Positions 8,669 through 17,241 of a DNA stretch of 64,000 nt are shown here, piece by piece; the first letter of the stretch is position 1; each line of letters starts with the position of its first letter. The position numbers and the translations under genes were made by a program. A model generated the notes under the pieces. It was not told the origin of the DNA and did not search any database. It saw nothing but the letters and a program-made list of their open reading frames with translations. Origin of the DNA: DTU072 sp050309775 (lineage in GTDB: Bacteria; Bacillota; Clostridia; Christensenellales; DTU072); contig JBNRMV010000010.1 of assembly GCA_050309775.1 (NCBI GenBank), forward strand, positions 1 to 64,000, read 5' to 3'.

Positions 8669-10606
8669 GTGAACATTTTGAAGAAACTGTCCCCGAAAGA
8701 CATAAAGCCCGGCGGTTGGCTGAAAAAACAGCTGGTCTTGCAGTCCAAAGGGCTTACGGGCAACATAGAAAACCACTTCACCGACCTTAGCAGCGACAAT
8801 GCGTGGCTGGGCGGCAGGGGCGAAGCGTGGGAAAGAGGTCCGTATTATCTTGACGGGCTGGTGCCTTTGGCTTTCTTGCTGAACGACAAAGCATTGATAC
8901 AAAAGGTCTATAACTGGGTGGAGGCCATTCTTGGCAGCAAAAATTCCTCCGTTGGGTTCGGACCGCTGCGCAGTGTTGACTATTGGCCAAGAAGCGTTGC
9001 GCAAAAAGCGCTGATTAGTTTTTACCGCGCCACAGGCGACAACAGGATTTTACCTTTTCTTATTGATTATTATCACTTTGTACTGGATAGAATTGATGAA
9101 TTCCCTCCATATTATTGGGCAAGCGCCAGAGCTTTGGAAGGCATTGAGGCCATGTTTGAGGTCTATGAGCAAACCAAGGATGAGGTTGTGCCTCAGCTTA
9201 TAGAAAAGCTCAAAGAGTACGGCTATGACTGGAAGGAATATTTTGAAAACTTTGCTTACCCGAAACCTATGACAAAGTACACAAATCAAGCCATATTTAA
9301 GTTGGGCAAGGCAATAGCAGAGCCTATTGACAGAATGGTGCGCATGAGCCAACGCATACCTGCGCAAAAAAAGAAAAAGCAGGTGGCGGCATTTAATAAC
9401 AACAAGCTGGTAAAACTGATAATGCTGACCCATGGCGTAAACATAGCTATGGCATACAAGTATCCGTTGGCATACGGATTTTTCAAAAAAGAAAAAGATA
9501 TTGCCGAAAAGACAAAGGCCGCCTTTGACGCAGTTATGCAGCGACATGGGCTGTCGATTGGCATGCATTCGTCGGATGAGCATCTTATGGGCTTTGACGC
9601 ATCTGCCGGAGTCGAGCTTTGCGCAGTTGCCGAGCAAAGCTATTCTTTTGAGGAGGCTTTACGGCTGACGCAGCACAACTTTTTTGCCGACATGACAGAG
9701 TACTATATTTTTAACGCTTTTCCTGCAACCTTTACTCAGGACATGACGGCGCACCAGTATGTGCAACAACCCAACCAAGCGGCAGCCGACAGAAAACCGC
9801 GTCAGTTTTTTGACACCAACAAAGAAGCCAACATATTTGGAATTGCGCCGAATTTTGGTTGCTGTGCGGCGAACATGCATCAGGGGTTCCCGAAGTTTGC
9901 CGAGAATTTGGCATATACCGACGGCGACAAGTTGTATTTTTTGATGTTCTCACCCGTAGAAATCAATACTGTCGTTGGCGGCAAGAGCGTAAACATTGCG
10001 CAGATTGCCGACTATCCTTTTGAGAATAAAATTGTGTTTGTCGTTAAAGAAGCGCAGGCGCAACAGATAGTCATAAGGATTCCGTCATTTGCCGAGAGCA
10101 TAACGCTGAACGGCGTAAAACAAAGTTTTCAGCCAGACTCAAAAATTAGTTTTGCCGTAAACAGCGGTGACAAAATAGAAATAGCGTTGTCCGACAGCCT
10201 GACAGTGTTTGACAATGCCGACGGCAGCGTCAGCATAAAGCGCAACAACCTGCTTTTTGCTATGCCCATTGAATTTGAAGAAAGATATGTCAGGGGAAAA
10301 AAGCCTTTCCATTATCGGGAGTTTGTTCCGCGCGGAGATTTTGCCTTTGCGCCGATTATTAAGGACAATAGACCGGATATTGTTAAAGAAAAAAATGCGT
10401 CTTTGGGAGAGTATCCTTTCGACAGACAAAACCGCAGCATAGAATATACTATCAGAGCGCGCCGTGTGCAAAACTGGGAAATGCGAAAAAACAGCGCGCA
10501 GTCACCGCCGTTATTACCGCAGCTTGGCGAAGAGGCCACCATACCGCTTACGCCGTACGGCTGCACATATCTGAGAATTACACAATTTCCCAAAGCAAAG
10601 GAGTAG
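8669..10606 (+). CDS. GH127-family glycoside hydrolase (beta-L-arabinofuranosidase-like)
   Basis: A 645-residue protein of the GH127/DUF1680 family, whose characterised members remove beta-L-arabinofuranose using a zinc-bound cysteine as nucleophile. The metal and catalytic residues are visible: Glu316 and Cys318 in GVELCAV, and Cys398-Cys399 in FGCCAANMH, with nearly the spacing of the Bifidobacterium enzyme HypBA1. The first ~400 residues form the (alpha/alpha)6 barrel and the rest is beta-rich. There is no signal peptide, so it should act inside the cell on imported oligosaccharides. It starts with GTG, 7 nt after AGGAG. The exact substrate cannot be read from sequence. Confidence 0.88.
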   Translation: MNILKKLSPKDIKPGGWLKKQLVLQSKGLTGNIENHFTDLSSDNAWLGGRGEAWERGPYYLDGLVPLAFLLNDKALIQKVYNWVEAILGSKNSSVGFGPLRSVDYWPRSVAQKALISFYRATGDNRILPFLIDYYHFVLDRIDEFPPYYWASARALEGIEAMFEVYEQTKDEVVPQLIEKLKEYGYDWKEYFENFAYPKPMTKYTNQAIFKLGKAIAEPIDRMVRMSQRIPAQKKKKQVAAFNNNKLVKLIMLTHGVNIAMAYKYPLAYGFFKKEKDIAEKTKAAFDAVMQRHGLSIGMHSSDEHLMGFDASAGVELCAVAEQSYSFEEALRLTQHNFFADMTEYYIFNAFPATFTQDMTAHQYVQQPNQAAADRKPRQFFDTNKEANIFGIAPNFGCCAANMHQGFPKFAENLAYTDGDKLYFLMFSPVEINTVVGGKSVNIAQIADYPFENKIVFVVKEAQAQQIVIRIPSFAESITLNGVKQSFQPDSKISFAVNSGDKIEIALSDSLTVFDNADGSVSIKRNNLLFAMPIEFEERYVRGKKPFHYREFVPRGDFAFAPIIKDNRPDIVKEKNASLGEYPFDRQNRSIEYTIRARRVQNWEMRKNSAQSPPLLPQLGEEATIPLTPYGCTYLRITQFPKAKE

Positions 10607-10607
10607 A

Positions 10608-11687
10608 ATGTTCGATTATAAAAAATTATTAGCAGAATTTGATATCCACAAGGCCCAAAGCTGTCAGCGCTATGGCAACGGACACATAAACGATACATAT
10701 GTCATCACGACGCCGACGGAAAAATATGTGCTTCAGCGCATAAACCATAAGATTTTTACCAACATTGAAGGGCTGATGCGCAACCAGGAACTTGTCATAA
10801 ACCATATAGAAAAAAAGATGAAACAGGACAGGGATTATGACAAAAGACTGCTGTTGAGCTTGGTTCGTACAAAAGACGGCAACAGTTTTTTGCCGTTCGA
10901 GGGCAACTTTTATCGCCTTTATGAGTTCATTGAGGGCGGAGTGTGCTTGGAAAAAATCTCAAATGCCTTTGAATTTGAACTGTCGGGCAGGGCGTTCGGA
11001 AGATTCCAAAGACTGCTGGACGGCTTTGCCGCCAATGAGCTTTATGAAGTTATACCCAACTTTCACAACACAGTTGACAGGCTGCAAAAATTTAAGACAG
11101 CAATAGCCGAAGATGCCGCAGGCAGAAAAGCTCATTGCCAAGATATAATTGACGAATATCTGGCAAGACAAAGCTATGCGCCGAGAATAGTAAAAATGCT
11201 AAATAAGGGCGAAATACCCACGCGAGTTACCCACAACGATACAAAACTAAACAATGTCATGATAGACCTTGAGGCGCGCCAACCGCTGGCAGTGCTTGAC
11301 CTTGACACGGTTATGGCAGGCAGCATAGTCTATGACTTTGGAGACAGCATACGCTTTGGCGCCAACAAGGGCGCAGAAGATGAGCGTGATTTGAGCAAGG
11401 TCGGGTTTGATATAGAACTTTTCAAGGCGTTTACCCGCGGTTTTGTCGAAGAAACAAGAGATGTGCTTACGACTGCGGAGATAAACAATTTGGCATTTGG
11501 CGCCATACTTCTTACCTATGAATGCGGCATGCGTTTTCTTACCGACCATTTGAACGGCGATACTTATTTCAAGATACATAGGGAGGGGCACAACCTTGAC
11601 AGAGCCAGAACTCAACTAAAAATGGTGCAGGATATGGAAGTGGCGCTGCCTGATATGGAATTGTTTGTGCGAAAATTCTATGTATAA
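10608..11687 (+). CDS. nahK: NahK-like N-acetylhexosamine 1-kinase (APH fold)
   Basis: A 359-residue kinase of the aminoglycoside-phosphotransferase fold, closest in motifs to N-acetylhexosamine 1-kinase (NahK/LnpB), which makes GlcNAc-1-P or GalNAc-1-P. Visible are the N-terminal nucleotide-binding region with GNGHINDTYVI and YVLQRIN, the catalytic loop THNDTKLNN with Asp211, and the metal-binding DLDTV with Asp231 and Asp233. It starts one base after the upstream stop, with AAGGAG inside the end of the GH127 gene, so translation is coupled. GalE just downstream is the usual partner in the lacto-N-biose pathway, but no GH112 phosphorylase is present. Substrate is inferred. Confidence 0.8.
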   Translation: MFDYKKLLAEFDIHKAQSCQRYGNGHINDTYVITTPTEKYVLQRINHKIFTNIEGLMRNQELVINHIEKKMKQDRDYDKRLLLSLVRTKDGNSFLPFEGNFYRLYEFIEGGVCLEKISNAFEFELSGRAFGRFQRLLDGFAANELYEVIPNFHNTVDRLQKFKTAIAEDAAGRKAHCQDIIDEYLARQSYAPRIVKMLNKGEIPTRVTHNDTKLNNVMIDLEARQPLAVLDLDTVMAGSIVYDFGDSIRFGANKGAEDERDLSKVGFDIELFKAFTRGFVEETRDVLTTAEINNLAFGAILLTYECGMRFLTDHLNGDTYFKIHREGHNLDRARTQLKMVQDMEVALPDMELFVRKFYV

Positions 11688-12219
11688 GACGCTTTTGCAA
11701 GGCTTTTTGAAAGAATGCCGAATGGGCGGGCAAGCCGACCTAAAGACACATGTCGAATGTTCGGAGGACGACAAAAACCTTTATTTTGTATTTGACGGAG
11801 AGCAGAGAGAGCCATGTCACAAACACTTTGAATACAATGCGCCGTTGTACGAGGGGGATATTTTTGAGGTGTTGCTAACGCTGGACAGTGCCAAGCGGTA
11901 TTTGGAAATTGAAACAAACGGCAATAATGCTCAATACTGTGTAATCATTGAAAATAAAGACGGCGAGGGTGATATAATAATAAAGAAACTAGATAAATGT
12001 ATTTTTACTTCAGTTACCGATATAAGGAGCGACAGCTGGCAGGCAAAAATTACGCTGCCGAAAGAGCAGCTACGCAAACTGGGCTGGCAAAAAGAAAGTT
12101 GCCGCATAAATTTGCACAGGCAGGATTTTGACGGCAAGGGAAATTTGAATTTGTATTCGTTTTTTCCTACATACAGCGGCAGCTTTCACAAAATAAACTC
12201 ATTCGAGAAACTATATTAG
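11680..12219 (+). CDS. CBM9-like carbohydrate-binding domain protein
   Basis: A 179-residue protein that looks like a single CBM9-type (sugar-binding beta-sandwich) domain: LYFVFDGEQ near residue 40, LYEGDIFEVLL near 64, and a C-terminal INLHRQD segment. No signal peptide, lipobox or catalytic domain is fused to it, which is odd because such modules usually sit on secreted enzymes. The ATG at 11680 overlaps the end of the kinase gene by 8 bp, so the two are translationally coupled; a TTG at 11665 is less likely. A cytoplasmic sugar-binding or accessory role with the neighbouring kinase and glycosidase is inference. Confidence 0.65.
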   Translation: MYKTLLQGFLKECRMGGQADLKTHVECSEDDKNLYFVFDGEQREPCHKHFEYNAPLYEGDIFEVLLTLDSAKRYLEIETNGNNAQYCVIIENKDGEGDIIIKKLDKCIFTSVTDIRSDSWQAKITLPKEQLRKLGWQKESCRINLHRQDFDGKGNLNLYSFFPTYSGSFHKINSFEKLY

Positions 12220-12227
12220 GAGGCATT

Positions 12228-13238
12228 ATGAAAATACTTGTTACAGGCGGCGCAGGCTATATAGCCAGCCATACAAATGTTGTATTACTCAACAACGGCT
12301 ATGATGTGGTGGCGGTTGACAACCTTATGAACAGTTCGGAAGAGAGCATAAGACGCGTCGAACAAATAACCGGCAAAAAAATAGCTTTTTATAAAGGCGA
12401 TGTCCGCGACAAAGCCTTGCTGGACAAGATTTTTACCGAGCATGACATATATGCGGTAATACATTTTGCCGGTCTAAAAGCCGTCGGCGAAAGTTGCGCA
12501 AAACCGGTTTATTATTATGAAAACAATCTGATAGCAAACTTGTCATTGCTTGACATAATGATAAAACACGGCGTAAAAAAGCTGGTGTTTTCTTCCTCTG
12601 CAACGGTGTACGGGTTCCCCAAAGAATTGCCGCTGACAGAAGAAAGTCCGTTGTCCGCCATAAATCCCTACGGCGCCACAAAGCTGATGGGGGAGAGAAT
12701 GTTTGCAGATGTGTATCAGGCGGACAAGGAATGGAACATAGTATTGCTGCGGTATTTCAATCCGGTAGGCAGCCACGAAAGCGGTATGATAGGCGAAGAC
12801 CCGAAAGGCATTCCCAACAACCTTATGCCGTATATCTCACAGGTGGCCGTCGGCAAGCTGGCAAAGCTGAAAATATTCGGCAACGACTACAATACCCATG
12901 ACGGCACAGGCGTGCGCGATTATATTCATGTCATGGATTTGGCGCAGGCGCATTTGCTTGCACTGCAAAAAATAGAAAAATATGGCGTTGAGAGCATAAA
13001 TATCGGCACTGGCGAAGGGTACAGCGTGTTGGATATGGTAAAGGCTTTTGAGAAAGCCAGCGGCAAAAAAATTGCTTATGAGTTTGCGCCAAGAAGAAGC
13101 GGAGATGCAGACGCTTGTTACGCAAATTGCGACAAGGCAAAAAGGGAGCTGGGCTTTGAGGCAAAAAGAGGGCTTTTTGAAATGTGCCGAGATTTATGGA
13201 ATTGGCAGACCAAAAACCCCAACGGTTACGCAGAATAA
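12228..13238 (+). CDS. galE: UDP-glucose 4-epimerase
   Basis: A 336-residue extended short-chain dehydrogenase that interconverts UDP-galactose and UDP-glucose (and often the N-acetyl forms) with bound NAD. The NAD-binding TGGAGYI motif is at residues 6-12, the catalytic serine lies in SSSATVYG, and the Tyr-x3-Lys pair is Tyr148/Lys152 in NPYGATK. Length is typical. An ideal AGGAGG straddles the stop codon of the preceding gene, 4 nt before the ATG. It closes the run beginning at ileS and ends at a strong terminator. With galK and galT at 46952-49786 it completes the Leloir pathway. Confidence 0.95.
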   Translation: MKILVTGGAGYIASHTNVVLLNNGYDVVAVDNLMNSSEESIRRVEQITGKKIAFYKGDVRDKALLDKIFTEHDIYAVIHFAGLKAVGESCAKPVYYYENNLIANLSLLDIMIKHGVKKLVFSSSATVYGFPKELPLTEESPLSAINPYGATKLMGERMFADVYQADKEWNIVLLRYFNPVGSHESGMIGEDPKGIPNNLMPYISQVAVGKLAKLKIFGNDYNTHDGTGVRDYIHVMDLAQAHLLALQKIEKYGVESINIGTGEGYSVLDMVKAFEKASGKKIAYEFAPRRSGDADACYANCDKAKRELGFEAKRGLFEMCRDLWNWQTKNPNGYAE

Positions 13239-13244
13239 TCAATA

Positions 13245-13274
13245 AATAAAAGAGCCGATTAAGGCTCTTTTATT
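13245..13274. terminator. Bidirectional terminator between galE and mnmA
   Basis: A 12-bp perfect stem (13245-13256 with 13263-13274) has a 6-nt loop and A/T-rich flanks, giving T runs on both strands. It ends both convergent genes. Confidence 0.9.
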
Positions 13275-14356
13275 CATAATATAACTTTTTCTATGACGCC
13301 GCCGCCGATGCAAATATCGCCGTCATAAAGCACACAGTACTGACCTTCAGCAACGGCGCGCTGTTTTTCGTCAAAATCCACTCTGACATTGCCGTTCGGC
13401 AATACGGTCGCTGCGCCGCTTTGCAATGGTTGGCGGTGACGCAGACGGAATGAAAGACGGTTTTCGCCCGCATTCAAAGGCTTTGTAATAAAGTTGAAAG
13501 GACCGGTAATTAGGGCGCTTGAATAAAGTTCATCAAGTTCGCCTTGATTTACATATAGTATATTGTTTTTTATATCCTTTTTAATAATAAACCATGGCGC
13601 AGCGTTGTTCTCGCCGCTTTTGCCGCCCAGGCCGAAGCCTTTGCGCTGACCGACGGTGTAATAGAATACTCCGTTGTGCCTGCCGACAACCTTGCCGTCA
13701 AGCGTCATTATGTCGCCCTCTTTCATAGGGATATATTCGGATAAAAATTTTCGGAAGTTGCGTTCTCCTATGAAACAAATGCCTGTGCTGTCCTTTTTTT
13801 TGGCAGTAATAAGGTTGTTGGCTGCGGCTATCTCCCGAACTTGGGTTTTCAAAAGTTTTGCTAAAGGGAAGAGGGCGTTGCTTATTTGTTCCATAGTCAC
13901 TTGATTGAGAAAATAGGTCTGACATTTGTTCTCATCGTATGCTCTTGTAAGATATGTCAACCCGTCTTGTTGTTTGGTGCCGCAATAGTGCCCCGTGGCA
14001 ATGTAGTCGGCGCCCAGTTTCATTGCAAAATCGCGGAAATGCCCGAACTTGATTTCACGATTGCACAGCACATCGGGATTGGGCGTTCGGCCTGCCTTGT
14101 ATTCTGAAATAAAATGCGAAAAGACATTGTCAAAGTACTGTTTGCTCAAATCAACGGTAAAATAGGGAATATCGATGACGGCGCAAATTCTGCGCACATC
14201 TTCATAGTCTTCGTATGCCGTGCAACAACCGTCGTCATCTTCTTTCCAATTGCGCATAAACAGACCTATGACTTCATATCCCTGTTGTTTAAGCAACAGC
14301 GCGGCAACAGAGCTGTCTACTCCTCCGCTAAGCCCAATGACTACTTTCTTTTTCAC
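13274..14356 (-). CDS. mnmA: tRNA-specific 2-thiouridylase MnmA
   Basis: A 360-residue enzyme that thiolates uridine 34 of Lys, Glu and Gln tRNAs. The PP-loop SGGVDSS is at residues 10-16. The two catalytic cysteines are Cys98 in NPDVLCN and Cys194 in STGICFIGERNF, matching the spacing of the E. coli enzyme. Start is GTG with GGAGT 5 nt upstream. It is a single gene, with its own promoter at 14386-14414 and a shared terminator at its end. Confidence 0.96.
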   Translation of the reverse strand: MKKKVVIGLSGGVDSSVAALLLKQQGYEVIGLFMRNWKEDDDGCCTAYEDYEDVRRICAVIDIPYFTVDLSKQYFDNVFSHFISEYKAGRTPNPDVLCNREIKFGHFRDFAMKLGADYIATGHYCGTKQQDGLTYLTRAYDENKCQTYFLNQVTMEQISNALFPLAKLLKTQVREIAAANNLITAKKKDSTGICFIGERNFRKFLSEYIPMKEGDIMTLDGKVVGRHNGVFYYTVGQRKGFGLGGKSGENNAAPWFIIKKDIKNNILYVNQGELDELYSSALITGPFNFITKPLNAGENRLSFRLRHRQPLQSGAATVLPNGNVRVDFDEKQRAVAEGQYCVLYDGDICIGGGVIEKVIL

Positions 14357-14385
14357 AAAAACTCCGTATTATGGTTATTATGAAT

Positions 14386-14414
14386 AATATAGCATAAAAC
14401 AACGCCAAGCTCAA
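14386..14414 (-). promoter_or_regulatory. Promoter of mnmA
   Basis: On the minus strand, TTGAGC (14414-14409) and TATATT (14391-14386) are 17 bp apart, leaving a leader of about 20-25 nt before the GTG. Confidence 0.65.
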
Positions 14415-14457
14415 CTCTACTTTCAAAGCATGCAAAAAAAATTGAAAAAATGCCGGA

Positions 14458-14487
14458 TTGACAGCGCCAAAATGGGTATGATATTAT
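14458..14487 (+). promoter_or_regulatory. Promoter at the very start of the acyltransferase gene
   Basis: TTGACA (14458-14463) and TATTAT (14482-14487) are 18 bp apart. The expected transcription start falls on or next to the ATG at 14494, and no ribosome site precedes that ATG, so the mRNA may be leaderless. Confidence 0.5.
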
Positions 14488-14493
14488 AGAGAT

Positions 14494-15240
14494 ATGAAAA
14501 GGTATTATAGTGCCGTTTCGCCGTTTTACAAGCGAAGAAGACTGCGTATCGGCTACCGTTTTTGGAAAGCCGTAGTGAAATTGTTTTTTCCTAAGGTCGA
14601 ATTTATTTGGAAGTGCCCTCGTCCGGCGGACGACGAGCCTTTGATTTTTGTATGCAATCATACAAAAATTTATGCGCCAGTTGCATTTCTTCTCCGCTAT
14701 GACAGACCCATACGCCCATGGTCAAACGCGCATTTGCTGACTTTCAAAGAAGTCGGTAAACATATGTACCACAATGTGCTGGGAAACAGAAAGCCGAAAT
14801 TTTTGCTTTATCCCTTTGCGACGCTTATTTTGCCGCTGATTGTGTGGGCATTCCGCAGCATTGAGCCTATCCCCGTATACAAACAAACAAAGCGCATAAC
14901 CGAAACTTTTGACAAAGCCGTAGAAACGCTTGAAAGCGGCATGCAACAAATCATCTTTCCCGAAAAACTGGAGAATCCCGTCAATAAGTATATTTTTGAG
15001 TTGCAGCATGGTTTTACTTATTTGGGTAAGGAATATTATGAAAAAACAGGTCAAATCCTAAAGTATTATCCCGTTTATGCCGCGCAAAGCCTCAACAAGG
15101 TGCTTATAGGCGAGCCGATAGCCTACAACCCCGAAGTGCATATGAGCAAACAAAAGATAGAAATTTGCAAATATCTGGAGAACGGCATAAAAGAACTGGG
15201 CGATTCGCTGCCGGAACACAAAATAGTTGTTTATGAATAA
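14494..15240 (+). CDS. Divergent PlsC-like acyltransferase
   Basis: A 248-residue protein resembling 1-acylglycerol-3-phosphate acyltransferases of phospholipid synthesis. Visible are the NH of the acceptor motif in CNHTKIYAP, a hydrophobic stretch LYPFATLILPLIVWAF around 107-122, and IIFPEK, which corresponds to the family's FPEG block. The catalytic Asp of the usual HX4D motif is absent: the fifth position after the His is Ala. It may therefore belong to a variant subfamily or be non-catalytic. The gene is transcribed alone; a strong terminator follows. No Shine-Dalgarno site is seen before the ATG. Confidence 0.7.
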   Translation: MKRYYSAVSPFYKRRRLRIGYRFWKAVVKLFFPKVEFIWKCPRPADDEPLIFVCNHTKIYAPVAFLLRYDRPIRPWSNAHLLTFKEVGKHMYHNVLGNRKPKFLLYPFATLILPLIVWAFRSIEPIPVYKQTKRITETFDKAVETLESGMQQIIFPEKLENPVNKYIFELQHGFTYLGKEYYEKTGQILKYYPVYAAQSLNKVLIGEPIAYNPEVHMSKQKIEICKYLENGIKELGDSLPEHKIVVYE

Positions 15241-15255
15241 TTCTCATCGAAAATT

Positions 15256-15288
15256 AAAAAGGGTACCAAACAATTTGGTACCCTTTTT
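15256..15288. terminator. Bidirectional terminator between acyltransferase and gdhA
   Basis: A 15-bp perfect stem (15256-15270 with 15274-15288) built around GGGTACCAAA, with a 3-nt loop and a T run on either strand. It serves both convergent genes. Confidence 0.92.
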
Positions 15289-15307
15289 TTATGATTTATT
15301 CCAACTC

Positions 15308-16564
15308 TTATGGATACATGCCGCGTTTTTTCAGTGTATTGGTCAAGCGGCGCAGCGCCAGTATGATTGCGCCGTAACGCATGGTACAATTGTACTTTAT
15401 GGCGTTGTCAAACACTTCGCTGTATGCCTTTGTCATTATTCTTTCAAGCATATTGTTTACATCGGATTCTTCCCACATAATAGACTGTATGTTCTGCACC
15501 CATTCGCAATAAGAGACTACGACGCCGCCGGCATTTGCCAAAATGTCGGGTACTACTCTTATGCCTCTGCTGCGCAACATTTCGTCGGCTTCGTTGCTGG
15601 TGGGACCGTTGGCGGCTTCGACAACCACAGATGCTTTGATAGCGTCGGCGTTTTTGGCGGTAATTTGGTTCTCCATAGCCGCAGGGATAAGAATGTCGCA
15701 TTCCGTAGCAAGCAGTTCTGCGTTGGTGATATGCACGCTTGTGCCGTCATCATAATCTTTCAATAGGCGTTTGCCTTTATCTAAGAATGAGGTTATGGCG
15801 GGAATGTTCAGCCCGTCTTTGTTGAAGATGCCGCCCGATACATCGCTGACGGCAACAATTTTTGCGCCCGATTCATAAAGCAGCGTTGCGGAAATGCTTC
15901 CGACATTGCCCATGCCTTGTATGGCTATGCGCAATTCGCTGAAATCTTTGCCGAGGGTTTTCATTATTTCCTTGGTGATTATGGTTATGCCGCGGCCGGT
16001 GGCTTCATTTCTTCCGAGGCTACCGCCGACATCAATGTCCTTGCCGGTGACTACGCCTTGTATAGGATAGCCTTTTGTCATGCTGTATGTGTCCATAACC
16101 CAGTCCATAATCTGTGAGTTTGAGCCGACATCGGGAGCCGGAATGTCTTTCTCCGGACCTATGATGGGCAATATCGCCGAAGTGTACCTTCTGGTCAGTC
16201 GTTCAAGTTCCGAATAGCTGAGTTCGGAAGGATTGACGCAGATGCCGCCTTTGGCTCCGCCAAAAGGAAGGTTTACTATGGCGCACTTGAAGGTCATCAT
16301 GGCGGCAAGCGCTTTGATGTCGTCTATGTCCACAGTCGTGTGGTATCTTATGCCGCCCTTACCCGGACCTCTCAAAGTGGAGTGCTGTACCCGATAGCCT
16401 TCAAAGACTTTTATTTCGCCGTTGTCCATCTTCAGCGGAAGACTGACTTTCAGTTCTCTTTCGGGTTGTTTTAGTGTGATATAATCATTTGGCGAAAGTT
16501 GCATAATTTCTGCAGCTTTTTCGATAAAATTCATAAAGTTTTGGTATTGACTTTCTCTTGACAT
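15308..16564 (-). CDS. gdhA: Glutamate dehydrogenase
   Basis: A 418-residue member of the hexameric Glu/Leu/Phe/Val dehydrogenase family, which converts glutamate and 2-oxoglutarate. The substrate-binding region shows GPGKGGIRYH and the lysine-bearing LPFGGAKGGI; the NAD(P) fold has the GxGxxG-type motif IAIQGMGNVGS. Length is typical of the clostridial/Bacillus catabolic type. A GAGGT site lies 5 nt before the ATG. It is a single gene with its own promoter and terminator. It provides nitrogen entry or amino-acid catabolism; cofactor preference cannot be fixed from sequence alone. Confidence 0.95.
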   Translation of the reverse strand: MSRESQYQNFMNFIEKAAEIMQLSPNDYITLKQPERELKVSLPLKMDNGEIKVFEGYRVQHSTLRGPGKGGIRYHTTVDIDDIKALAAMMTFKCAIVNLPFGGAKGGICVNPSELSYSELERLTRRYTSAILPIIGPEKDIPAPDVGSNSQIMDWVMDTYSMTKGYPIQGVVTGKDIDVGGSLGRNEATGRGITIITKEIMKTLGKDFSELRIAIQGMGNVGSISATLLYESGAKIVAVSDVSGGIFNKDGLNIPAITSFLDKGKRLLKDYDDGTSVHITNAELLATECDILIPAAMENQITAKNADAIKASVVVEAANGPTSNEADEMLRSRGIRVVPDILANAGGVVVSYCEWVQNIQSIMWEESDVNNMLERIMTKAYSEVFDNAIKYNCTMRYGAIILALRRLTNTLKKRGMYP

Positions 16565-16583
16565 ATTACCTCCGTATTTTCAT

Positions 16584-16613
16584 AATATAGCACATGCAGG
16601 GTGTTTTTCACAA
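16584..16613 (-). promoter_or_regulatory. Promoter of gdhA (extended -10)
   Basis: On the minus strand, TTGTGA (16613-16608) and TATATT (16589-16584) are 18 bp apart, with TGC directly before the -10. The 140 bp between this and the ridA promoter are very AT-rich, and I see nothing else in them. Confidence 0.6.
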
Positions 16614-16752
16614 ACATTTACACCCATTTTCTCAATTTTTTTTGATTAGCATATGGTTTACTTAAGAATTTTGACATTTTTGCACATTTTTATTTTTATT
16701 ATATTTTATAAATTAAGGAACTTTTTTTCTTTGAAAACTGTAAATTCTGTTA

Positions 16753-16781
16753 TTGCATAATGAATGTTATAATGATATAAT
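16753..16781 (+). promoter_or_regulatory. Promoter of the ridA-ATPase-sda run
   Basis: TTGCAT (16753-16758) and TATAAT (16776-16781) are 17 bp apart; a second TATAAT at 16768 has poor spacing. The leader to the ridA ATG is about 50 nt. Confidence 0.65.
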
Positions 16782-16836
16782 AAATTTTATAAAAACAAAT
16801 AACAAAAATACCGCAATAGACATATCCGGGAGGTTT

Positions 16837-17211
16837 ATGGACATAATCTTTACAGACAAAGCAAGTCCGCCCAAAGGGCACTATCATCAGGCAGTCAGGC
16901 ACAACGGAATACTCTATATTTCAGGTATTCTCGGCATCACGCCCAAGGGTGACCCCGTCAGCGGCGGCATAATATGCGAAGCAGAACAAGTATTCAGCAA
17001 CCTTGCGGCAATCCTTGAGGCGGGCGGCAGCGCTCCCGACAAGGTGCTAAAAGTAACTGTATATATCTCCGACCTTGACGACGCCGCAGAATTCAACAAA
17101 ATTTACAGCCAATTCTTCGGCGAACACAAATGCGCAAGAAGTTTTATTCAGGTCAAACACCTTTCATACGGCTTGCACCTTGAGATTGATGCCATAGCTG
17201 TAAGCGAATAA
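16837..17211 (+). CDS. ridA: RidA family enamine/imine deaminase
   Basis: A 124-residue RidA (YjgF/UK114) protein, which hydrolyses reactive 2-aminoacrylate and related imines. The key Arg101 in ARSFIQV and Glu116 in HLEIDAIA match the residues that bind the substrate carboxylate in the family. I took the ATG at 16837 because GGGAGG precedes it; a longer frame starting at 16753 lies on the promoter. It sits upstream of the serine dehydratase genes, whose reaction releases 2-aminoacrylate, which makes the context functionally sensible. Confidence 0.93.
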   Translation: MDIIFTDKASPPKGHYHQAVRHNGILYISGILGITPKGDPVSGGIICEAEQVFSNLAAILEAGGSAPDKVLKVTVYISDLDDAAEFNKIYSQFFGEHKCARSFIQVKHLSYGLHLEIDAIAVSE

Positions 17212-17241
17212 AAACAGTTCGGAGAACAAACAAGGGAGAAA

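Noticed and set aside
16753..16836. N-terminal extension of RidA
   Set aside because: It overlaps the promoter, and RidA proteins start where the ATG at 16837 and its GGGAGG site lie.
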